From the NCBI GenBank assembly GCA_958299035.1, contig CATQJL010000305.1, forward strand, positions 35,167,733 to 35,231,732: a DNA stretch of 64,000 nucleotides, in the 5' to 3' direction. The position numbers and the translations under genes are program-made. This document shows, piece by piece, positions 52,302 to 61,369 of the stretch. This DNA is from Cylicocyclus nassatus. Its lineage: Eukaryota; Nematoda; Chromadorea; Rhabditida; Strongylidae. How positions within the stretch are numbered: the stretch's first letter is position 1; each line of letters opens with the position of its first letter. The notes beneath the pieces were generated by a model. It saw only the letters and a list, made by a program, of their open reading frames with translations, was not told where the DNA came from and did not search any database.

Positions 52302-54046
52302 ATCGTGAGCCTTGACACTCCTTCGTAGGCCTTGACAATCCTTCGTAGGCCTTGACACTACTTCGTGAGCCTTGACACTCCTCCGTAGGCCTTGACACTC
52401 CTTCGTGAGCCTTGACACTCCTTCGTAGGCCTTGACACTCCTTCGTGAGACTTGACACTCCTTCGTAGGCCTTGACACTCCTTCGTAGGCCTTGACACTC
52501 CTTCGTGAGCCTTGACACTCCTTCGTAGGCCTTGACACTCCTTCGTGAGCCTTGACACTCCTTCGTAGGCCTTGACACTCCTTTGTTGACACTCCTTCGT
52601 GAGCCTTGACACTCCTTCGTAGGCCTTGACACTCCTTCGTAGGCCTTGACACTCCTTCGTGAGCCTTGACACTCCTTCGTAGGCCTTGACACTCCTTCGT
52701 GAGCCTTGACACTCCTTCGTAGGCCTTGACACTCCTTCGTGAGCCTTGACACTCCTTCGTAGGCCTTGACTCTCCTTCGTAGGCCTTGACACTCTTTCGT
52801 GAGCCTTGACACTCCTTCGTGAGCCTTGACACTCCTTCGTGAGCCTTGACACTCCTTCGTAGGCCTTGACACTCCTTCGTGAGCCTTAACACTCCTTCAT
52901 GAGCCTTGACACTCCTTCGTAGGCCTTGACACTCTTTCGTGAGCCTTGACACTCCTTCGTAGGCCTTGACACTCCTTCGTGAGCCTTGACACTCCTTCGT
53001 AGGCCTTGGCACTCCTTCGTGAGCCTTGACACTCCTTCGTAGGCCTTGACACTCCTTTGTGAGCCTTGACACTCCTTCGTAGGCCTTGGCACTCCTTCGT
53101 GAGCCTTGACACTCCTTCGTAGGCCTTGACTCTCCTTTGTGAGCCTTGACACTCCTTCGTGAGCCTTGACACTCCTTCGTAGGCCTTGACACTCCTTCGT
53201 AGGCCTTGACACTCCTTCGTGAGCCTTGACACTCCTTCGTAGGCCTTGACACTCCTTCGTGAGCCTTGACACTCCTTCGTAGGCCTTGACACTCCTTCGT
53301 GAGCATTGACACTCCTTCGTAGGCCTTGACACTCCTTCGTGAGCCTTGACACTCCTTCGTAGGCCTTGACACTCCTTCGTGAGCCTTGACACTCCTTCGT
53401 GAGCCTTGACACTCCTTCGTAGGCCTTGACACTCTTTCGTAAGCCTTGACACTCCTTCGTGAGCCTTGACACTCCTTCGTAGGCCTTGACTCTCCTTCGT
53501 AGGCCTTGACACTCCTTCGTGAGCCTTGACACTCCTTCGTGAGCCTTGACACTCCTTCGTAGGCCTTGACACTCCTTCGTGAGCCTTGACACTCCTTCGT
53601 GAGCCTTGACACTCCTTCGTGAGCCTTGACACTCCTTCGTGAGCCTTGACTCTCCTTCGTAGGCCTTGACACTCCTTCGTAGGCCTTGACACTCCTTCGT
53701 GAGCCTTGACACTCCTTCGTAGGCCTTGACACTCCTTCGTGAGCCTTGACACTCCTTCGTAGGCCTTGACACTCCTTCGTGAGCCTTGACACTCCTTCGT
53801 AGGCCTTGACACTCCTTCGTAGGCCTTGACACTCCTTCGTAGGCCTTGACACTCCTTCGTGAGCCTTGACACTCCTTCGTGAGCCTTGACACTCCTTCGT
53901 GAGCCTTGACACTCCTTCGTAGGCCTTGACACTCCTTCGTGAGCCTTGACACTCCTTCGTAGGCCTTGACTCTCCTTCGTAGGCCTTGACACTCCTTCGT
54001 GAGCCTTGACACTCCTTCGTGAGCCTTGACACTCCTTCGTAGGCCT
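52302..54046. repeat. 1874-bp-offset duplication, left copy
   Basis: Anchors at offset 1874: catcg 52302/54176, the 14-bp unit 52576/54450, the marker 52880/54754, cctttg 53050/54924 and ctctcctttg 53130/55004. The last 260 bp before array 2 do not match this copy. Confidence 0.85.
52576..52589. repeat. 14-bp truncated monomer, copy 5
   Basis: Identical 14-bp unit, 274 bp after the catcg anchor at 52302 and exactly 2114 bp after copy 4. Confidence 0.97.
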
Positions 54047-54175
54047 TGACACTCCTTCGTAGGCCTTGACACTCCTTCGTGAGCCTTGACACTCCTTCGT
54101 AGGCCTTGACACTCCTTCGTGAGCCTTGACACTCCTTCGTAGGCCTTGACACTCCTTCGTAGGCCTTGACACTCC

Positions 54176-55920
54176 ATCGTGAGCCTTGACACTCCTTCGT
54201 AGGCCTTGACAATCCTTCGTAGGCCTTGACACTACTTCGTGAGCCTTGACACTCCTCCGTAGGCCTTGACACTCCTTCGTGAGCCTTGACACTCCTTCGT
54301 AGGCCTTGACACTCCTTCGTGAGACTTGACACTCCTTCGTAGGCCTTGACACTCCTTCGTAGGCCTTGACACTCCTTCGTGAGCCTTGACACTCCTTCGT
54401 AGGCCTTGACACTCCTTCGTGAGCCTTGACACTCCTTCGTAGGCCTTGACACTCCTTTGTTGACACTCCTTCGTGAGCCTTGACACTCCTTCGTAGGCCT
54501 TGACACTCCTTCGTAGGCCTTGACACTCCTTCGTGAGCCTTGACACTCCTTCGTAGGCCTTGACACTCCTTCGTGAGCCTTGACACTCCTTCGTAGGCCT
54601 TGACACTCCTTCGTGAGCCTTGACACTCCTTCGTAGGCCTTGACTCTCCTTCGTAGGCCTTGACACTCTTTCGTGAGCCTTGACACTCCTTCGTGAGCCT
54701 TGACACTCCTTCGTGAGCCTTGACACTCCTTCGTAGGCCTTGACACTCCTTCGTGAGCCTTAACACTCCTTCATGAGCCTTGACACTCCTTCGTAGGCCT
54801 TGACACTCTTTCGTGAGCCTTGACACTCCTTCGTAGGCCTTGACACTCCTTCGTGAGCCTTGACACTCCTTCGTAGGCCTTGGCACTCCTTCGTGAGCCT
54901 TGACACTCCTTCGTAGGCCTTGACACTCCTTTGTGAGCCTTGACACTCCTTCGTAGGCCTTGGCACTCCTTCGTGAGCCTTGACACTCCTTCGTAGGCCT
55001 TGACTCTCCTTTGTGAGCCTTGACACTCCTTCGTGAGCCTTGACACTCCTTCGTAGGCCTTGACACTCCTTCGTAGGCCTTGACACTCCTTCGTGAGCCT
55101 TGACACTCCTTCGTAGGCCTTGACACTCCTTCGTGAGCCTTGACACTCCTTCGTAGGCCTTGACACTCCTTCGTGAGCATTGACACTCCTTCGTAGGCCT
55201 TGACACTCCTTCGTGAGCCTTGACACTCCTTCGTAGGCCTTGACACTCCTTCGTGAGCCTTGACACTCCTTCGTGAGCCTTGACACTCCTTCGTAGGCCT
55301 TGACACTCTTTCGTAAGCCTTGACACTCCTTCGTGAGCCTTGACACTCCTTCGTAGGCCTTGACTCTCCTTCGTAGGCCTTGACACTCCTTCGTGAGCCT
55401 TGACACTCCTTCGTGAGCCTTGACACTCCTTCGTAGGCCTTGACACTCCTTCGTGAGCCTTGACACTCCTTCGTGAGCCTTGACACTCCTTCGTGAGCCT
55501 TGACACTCCTTCGTGAGCCTTGACTCTCCTTCGTAGGCCTTGACACTCCTTCGTAGGCCTTGACACTCCTTCGTGAGCCTTGACACTCCTTCGTAGGCCT
55601 TGACACTCCTTCGTGAGCCTTGACACTCCTTCGTAGGCCTTGACACTCCTTCGTGAGCCTTGACACTCCTTCGTAGGCCTTGACACTCCTTCGTAGGCCT
55701 TGACACTCCTTCGTAGGCCTTGACACTCCTTCGTGAGCCTTGACACTCCTTCGTGAGCCTTGACACTCCTTCGTGAGCCTTGACACTCCTTCGTAGGCCT
55801 TGACACTCCTTCGTGAGCCTTGACACTCCTTCGTAGGCCTTGACTCTCCTTCGTAGGCCTTGACACTCCTTCGTGAGCCTTGACACTCCTTCGTGAGCCT
55901 TGACACTCCTTCGTAGGCCT
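54176..55920. repeat. 1874-bp-offset duplication, right copy (last HOR before array 2)
   Basis: Partner of 52302-54046. From 55921 the order changes (A, A, A, B, ctctcc B and so on) up to the junction. The array-array breakpoint therefore lies beyond the end of this duplicated unit. Confidence 0.85.
54450..54463. repeat. 14-bp truncated monomer, copy 6
   Basis: Identical 14-bp unit, 274 bp after the catcg anchor at 54176 and exactly 1874 bp after copy 5. Confidence 0.97.
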
Positions 55921-56183
55921 TGACACTCCTTCGTGAGCCTTGACACTCCTTCGTGAGCCTTGACACTCCTTCGTGAGCCTTGACACTCCTTCGTAGGCCT
56001 TGACTCTCCTTCGTAGGCCTTGACACTCCTTCGTGAGCCTTGACACTCCTTCGTAGGCCTTGACACTCCTTCGTGAGCCTTGACACTCCTTCGTGAGCCT
56101 TGACACTCCTTCGTAGGCCTTGACACTCCTTCGTGAGCCTTGACACTCCTTCGTGAGCCTTGACACTCCTTCGTGAGCCTTGA

Positions 56184-56194
56184 CACACTTGACA
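56184..56194. other. Junction between array 1 and array 2
   Basis: The last full 20-bp monomer ends at 56183. The next bases read cac, acttga, cac and then enter array 2 in mid-monomer at cgaatttgg (56195). The 9-bp piece cac+acttga looks like an array 1 monomer that has lost 11 internal bases: acttgacac also occurs in array 1 variants, for example near 54313. No transposon, target-site duplication or unique DNA separates the arrays, so the boundary resembles an end-joined or template-switch breakpoint. Confidence 0.9.
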
Positions 56195-56747
56195 CGAATT
56201 TGGACAGCAGCACACGAACTGTAGCATCAACGGCATCGTTTGCCATTGTTTGCCAGCGAATTCGGACAGCAGCACACGAGCTGTAGCATCAACGGCATCG
56301 TTTGCCATTGTTTGCCAGCGAATTCGGACAGCCACACACGAGCTGTTGCATCAGTGGCAATTGTTTGCCAGCGAATTCGGACAGCAGCACACGAACTGTA
56401 GCACCAACGGCATCGTTTGCCATTGTTTGCCAGCGAATTCGGACAGCAGCACACGAGCTGTAGCGTCAACGGCATCGTTTGCCAGCGAATTCGGACAGCA
56501 GCACACGAGCTGTTGAATCAACGGCATCGTTTGCCATTGTTTGCCAGCGAATTCGGACAGCAGCACACGAGCTGTAGCATCAACGGCATCGTTTGCCATT
56601 GTTTGCCAGCGAATTCGGACAGCCACTCACGAACTGTAGCATCAACGGCATCGTTTGCCATTGTTTGCCAGCGAATTCGGACAGCCACACACGAGCTGTT
56701 GCATCAGTGGCAATTGTTTGCCATTGTTTGCCAGCGAATTCGGACAG
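56195..56747. repeat. Array 2 717-bp duplication, left copy (starts at the junction)
   Basis: From the first array 2 base (cgaatttgg, 56195) the sequence matches 56912-57462 at offset 717. I saw one substitution (C at 56476, T at 57193) and one single-base deletion in the right copy (ccacacacg here, ccaccacg at 57402), after which the offset is 716. The copies diverge after about 56747. Confidence 0.85.
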
Positions 56748-56911
56748 CAGCGCACGAACTGTAGCACCAACGGCATCGTTTGCCATTGTTTGCCAGCGAA
56801 TTCGGACAGCAGCACACGAGCTGTAGCATCAAAGGCATCGTATGCCATTGTTTGCCAGCGAATTCGGACAGCAGCACACGAGCTGTTGCATCAGTGGCAA
56901 TTGTTTGCCAG

Positions 56912-57462
56912 CGAATTTGGACAGCAGCACACGAACTGTAGCATCAACGGCATCGTTTGCCATTGTTTGCCAGCGAATTCGGACAGCAGCACACGAGCTG
57001 TAGCATCAACGGCATCGTTTGCCATTGTTTGCCAGCGAATTCGGACAGCCACACACGAGCTGTTGCATCAGTGGCAATTGTTTGCCAGCGAATTCGGACA
57101 GCAGCACACGAACTGTAGCACCAACGGCATCGTTTGCCATTGTTTGCCAGCGAATTCGGACAGCAGCACACGAGCTGTAGCGTCAACGGCATTGTTTGCC
57201 AGCGAATTCGGACAGCAGCACACGAGCTGTTGAATCAACGGCATCGTTTGCCATTGTTTGCCAGCGAATTCGGACAGCAGCACACGAGCTGTAGCATCAA
57301 CGGCATCGTTTGCCATTGTTTGCCAGCGAATTCGGACAGCCACTCACGAACTGTAGCATCAACGGCATCGTTTGCCATTGTTTGCCAGCGAATTCGGACA
57401 GCCACCACGAGCTGTTGCATCAGTGGCAATTGTTTGCCATTGTTTGCCAGCGAATTCGGACA
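56912..57462. repeat. Array 2 717-bp duplication, right copy
   Basis: Partner of 56195-56747. Here the gaatttgg monomer is complete, preceded by gtttgccag. This shows that the junction copy is a monomer cut in the middle. Confidence 0.85.
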
Positions 57463-57734
57463 GCCACTCACGAACTGTAGCATCAACGGCATCGTTTGCC
57501 ATTGTTTGCCAGCGAATTCGGACAGCCACACACGAGCTGTTGCATCAGTGGCAATTGTTTGCCAGCGAACTCGGACAGCAGCACACGAACTGTACCATCA
57601 ACGGCATCGTTTGCCATTGTTTGCCAGCGAATTTGGACAGCAGCACACGAGCTGTTGCATCAGTGGCAATTGTTTGCCAGCGAATTCGGACAGCAGCTCA
57701 CGAGCTGTAGCATCAACGGCATCGTTTGCCATCG

Positions 57735-60700
57735 TTTGTCAGCGAATTCGGAAAGCCACTCACGAGCTGTTGCATCAGCGGCAATTGTTTGCCAGCGAAT
57801 TCGGACAGCAGCACATGAACTGTAGCATCAACGGCATCGTTTGCCATTGTTTGCCAGCGAATTCGGACAGCAGCACACGAGCTGTAGCATCAACGGCATC
57901 GTTTGCCATTGTTTGCCAGCGAATTCGGACAGCAGCACACGAGCTGTAGCATCAAAGGCATCGTATGCCATTGTTTGCCAGCGAATTCGGACAGCAGCAC
58001 ACGAGCTGTTGCATCAGTGGCAATTGTTTGCCAGCGAATTTGGACAGCAGCACACGAACTGTAGCATCAACGGCATCGTTTGCCATTGTTTGCCAGCGAA
58101 TTCGGACAGCCACACACGAGCTGTTGCATCAGTGGCAATTGTTTGCCAGCGAATTCGGACAGCAGCACACGAACTGTAGCACCAACGGCATCGTTTGCCA
58201 TTGTTTGCCAGCGAATTCGGACAGCAGCACACGAGCTGTAGCGTCAACGGCATCGTTTGCCAGCGAATTCGGACAGCAGCACACGAGCTGTTGAATCAAC
58301 GGCATCGTTTGCCATTGTTTGCCAGCGAATTCGGACAGCAGCACACGAGCTGTAGCATCAACGGCATCGTTTGCCATTGTTTGCCAGCGAATTCGGACAG
58401 CCACTCACGAACTGTAGCATCAACGGCATCGTTTGCCATTGTTTGCCAGCGAATTCGGACAGCCACACACGAGCTGTTGCATCAGTGGCAATTGTTTGCC
58501 ATTGTTTGCCAGCGAATTCGGACAGCAGCGCACGAACTGTAGCACCAACGGCATCGTTTGCCATTGTTTGCCAGCGAATTCGGACAGCAACTCACGAGCT
58601 GTAGCATCAACGGCATCGTTTGCCATTGTTTGCCAGCGAATTCGGACAGCAGCACACGAACTGTAGCATCAACGGCATCGTTTGCCATTGTTTGCCAGCG
58701 AATTCGGACAGCAACTCACGAATTGTAGCATCAACGGCATCGTTTGCCATTGTTTGCCAGCGAATTCGGACAGCAGCACACGAACTGTAGCGTCAACGGC
58801 ATTGTTTGCCAGCGAATTCGGACAGCAGCACACGAGATGTTGAATCAACGGCATCGTTTGCCATTGTTTGCCAGCGAATTCGGACAGCAGCACACGAGCT
58901 GTAGCATCAACGGCATCGTTTGCCATTGTTTGCCAGCGAATTCGGACAGCCACTCACGAACTGTAGCATCAACGGCATCGTTTGCCATTGTTTGCCAGCG
59001 AATTCGGACAGCCACACACGAGCTGTTGCATCAGTGGCAATCGTTTGCCATTGTTTGCCAGCGAATTCGGACAGCCACTCACGAACTGTAGCATCAACGG
59101 CATCGTTTGCCATTGTTTGCCAGCGAATTCGGACAGCCACACACGAGCTGTTGCATCAGTGGCAATTGTTTGCCATTGTTTGCCAGCGAATTCGGACAGC
59201 AGCGCACGAACTGTAGCACCAACGGCATCGTTTGCCATTGTTTGCCAGCGAATTCGGACAGCAACTCACGAGCTGTAGCATCAACGGCATCGTTTGCCAT
59301 TGTTTGCCAGCGAATTCGGACAGCAGCACACGAACTGTAGCATCAACGGCATCGTTTGCCATTGTTTGCCAGCGAATTCGGACAGCAACTCACGAACTGT
59401 AGCATCAACGGCATCGTTTGCCATTGTTTGCCAGCGAATTCGGACAGCAGCACACGAACTGTAGCATCAACGGCATTGTTTGCCATTGTTTGCCAGCGAA
59501 TTCGGACAGCCACTCACGAACTGTAGCATCAACGGCATCGTTTGCCATTGTTTGCCAGCGAATTCGGACAGCAGCACACGAGCTGTAGCATCAACGGCAT
59601 CGTTTGCCATCGTTTGTCAGCGAATTCGGAAAGCCACTCACGAGCTGTTGCATCAGCGGCAATTGTTTGCCAGCGAACTCGGACAGCAGCACACGAACTG
59701 TACCATCAACGGCATCGTTTGCCATTGTTTGCCAGCGAATTTGGACAGCAGCACACGAGCTGTTGCATCAGTGGCAATTGTTTGCCAGCGAATTCGGACA
59801 GCAGCTCACGAGCTGTAGCATCAACGGCATCGTTTGCCATCGTTTGTCAGCGAATTCGGAAAGCCACTCACGAGCTGTTGCATCAGCGGCAATTGTTTGC
59901 CAGCGAATTCGGACAGCAGCACATGAACTGTAGCATCAACGGCATCGTTTGCCATTGTTTGCCAGCGAATTCGGACAGCAGCACACGAGCTGTAGCATCA
60001 ACGGCATTGTTTGCCAGCGAATTCGGACAGCAGCACACGAGCTGTAGCATCAACGGCATCGTTTGCCATTGTTTGCCAGCGAATTCGGACAGCAGCACAC
60101 GAACTGTACCATCAACGGCATCGTTTGCCATTGTTTGCCAGCGAATTTGGACAGCAGCACACGAGCTGTTGCATCAGTGGCAATTGTTTGCCAGCGAATT
60201 CGGACAGCAGCTCACGAGCTGTAGCATCAACGGCATCGTTTGCCATTGTTTGCAAGCGAATTCGGACAGCAGCACACGAGCTGTTGCATCAGTGGCAATT
60301 GTTTGCCAGCGAACTCGGACAGCAGCACACGAACTGTACCTTCAACGGCATCGTTTGCCATTGTTTGCCAGCGAATTTGGACAGCAGCACACGAGCTGTT
60401 GCATCAGTGGCAATTGTTTGCCAGCGAATTCGGACAGCAGCTCACGAGCTGTAGCATCAACGGCATCGTTTGCCATCGTTTGTCAGCGAATTCGGAAAGC
60501 CACTCACGAGCTGTTGCATCAGCGGCAATTGTTTGCCAGCGAATTCGGACAGCAGCACATGAACTGTAGCATCAACGGCATCGTTTGCCATTGTTTGCCA
60601 GCGAATTCGGACAGCAGCACACGAGCTGTAGCATCAACGGCATCGTTTGCCATTGTTTGCCAGCGAATTCGGACAGCCACACACGAGCTGTTGCATCAGT

Positions 60701-61330
60701 GGCAATTGTTTGCCATTGTTTGCCAGCGAATTCGGACAGCAGCGCACGAACTGTAGCACCAACGGCATCGTTTGCCATTGTTTGCCAGCGAATTCGGACA
60801 GCAACTCACGAGCTGTAGCATCAACGGCATCGTTTGCCATTGTTTGCCAGCGAATTCGGACAGCAGCACACGAACTGTAGCATCAACGGCATCGTTTGCC
60901 ATTGTTTGCCAGCGAATTCGGACAGCAACTCACGAACTGTAGCATCAACGGCATCGTTTGCCATTGTTTGCCAGCGAATTCGGACAGCAGCACACGAACT
61001 GTAGCATCAACGGCATTGTTTGCCATTGTTTGCCAGCGAATTCGGACAGCCACTCACGAACTGTAGCATCAACGGCATCGTTTCCCATTGTTTGCAAGCG
61101 AATTCGGACAGCAGCACACGAGCTGTTGCATCAGTGGCAATTGTTTGCCAGCGAACTCGGACAGCAGCACACGAACTGTACCATCAACGGCATCGTTTGC
61201 CATTGTTTGCCAGCGAATTTGGACAGCAGCACACGAGCTGTTGCATCAGTGGCAATTGTTTGCCAGCGAATTCGGACAGCAGCTCACGAGCTGTAGCATC
61301 AACGGCATCGTTTGCCATCGTTTGTCAGCG
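57735..61330. repeat. Array 2 signature: tttgtcagcg with ggaaagcc (5 copies)
   Basis: A monomer in which gccagcg is gtcagcg and ggacagcc is ggaaagcc occurs at 57735, 59613, 59843, 60479 and 61321, each followed by a gcatcagcgg short monomer. Spacings are 1878, 230, 636 and 842 bp. It marks descent of HOR blocks in the middle of array 2 and is absent from the 1132-bp duplication. Confidence 0.8.
58433..58688. repeat. Array 2 block repeated at 59107-59362 and 60647-60902
   Basis: Three blocks at offsets 674 and then 1540 share the same monomer order: ccacacacg 63-bp form, gcgcacgaac, gcaccaacgg, caactcacgagc. Translations of the two strands agree over the stated span. Extents beyond it were not fully traced. 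Confidence 0.75.
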
Positions 61331-61369
61331 AATTCGGAAAGCCACTCACGAGCTGTTGCATCAGCGGCA

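Larger units (their letters stand above)
1111..54783. repeat. Two-monomer marker (60 copies): tgagccttaa then cactccttca
   Basis: The marker joins two G-to-A variants: final ttga becomes ttaa, and ccttcg becomes ccttca. On the minus strand it creates TAA, TGA and an ATG, which is why nearly all apparent minus-strand frames start or stop here. Copies lie at 1111, 1671, 2811, 2971, 3731, 4471, 4631, 5411, 6151, 6531 and onward to 44918, 46572, 48232, 52880 and 54754. Its spacing reports the HOR: 160/780/740 in domain I, 1920 at 15-19 kb, 1660 and 1874 in domain IV. Variants are tgaaccttaa (five copies), cactttttca (29461) and an incomplete form at 6351. I see no promoter-like or coding meaning in it. 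Confidence 0.9.
1..56183. repeat. Array 1: 20-bp satellite, 2811 head-to-tail monomers
   Basis: The whole interval is an uninterrupted tandem array. The two main monomers are A, CACTCCTTCGTGAGCCTTGA, and B, in which TGAG becomes TAGG. Rarer variants alter one to three bases: cctttg, ccttca, ctctcc, ctttcg, caggcc, taggcttt and final ttgg or ttaa. All monomers share one orientation. Counting phase along the sequence gives 2804 units of 20 bp, one of 19 bp and six of 14 bp, summing exactly to 56183. No unique spacer, transposon or gene lies inside. Each monomer has one CpG, and each B monomer has an AGGCCT palindrome. The plus strand has stop triplets in every monomer and the minus strand has almost none. 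It is a satellite by structure; its role (centromeric, subtelomeric, knob or inert) cannot be told from sequence. The left edge of the array is outside the window. Confidence 0.99.
41121..56183. repeat. Array 1 domain IV
   Basis: Defined by variants not seen further left: six 14-bp monomers, gagccgtg (43430, 47838, 49538, 51512), ctttcgtaagcc (for example 42681, 47131, 48791), gagacttgac (for example near 54313), and a cluster of catcg, gacaatcc, cactactt and cctccg monomers (starting at 45794, 50188, 52302 and 54176). The agagcattgg signature is absent. Duplications at offsets 1660, 2114 and 1874 are long, so this end of the array appears recently amplified. It abuts array 2. Confidence 0.75.

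Noticed and set aside
46589..52318. Minus-strand open frame of 1909 codons (and about a hundred others of 70-1700 codons in array 1)
   Set aside because: They are a property of a stop-free monomer whose length is 2 modulo 3. They begin and end at the recurrent ttaa/tcatga marker or at GTG triplets, overlap each other in all three frames, have no unique domain or ends, and vary at non-synonymous positions.
1..56183. CRISPR-like array of short direct repeats
   Set aside because: Repeats are directly adjacent with no unique spacers, and there are thousands of them, with no cas genes or leader.
1..56183. TALE-like, ankyrin-like or mucin-like coding repeat
   Set aside because: The unit period (20 codons per 60 bp) and composition match none of these families that I recognise, and no flanking non-repeat coding sequence exists.
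52886..56335. Minus-strand frame of 1149 codons that crosses the array 1-array 2 junction
   Set aside because: Both halves are ordinary repeat translation in arrays that are open by chance. The fusion only shows that the junction happens to keep a frame.
59542..60756. Plus-strand frame of 404 codons and shorter frames on both strands in array 2
   Set aside because: The translation cycles through the three frames of the 62-bp monomer and shows no domain. Open frames occur on both strands of the same DNA.
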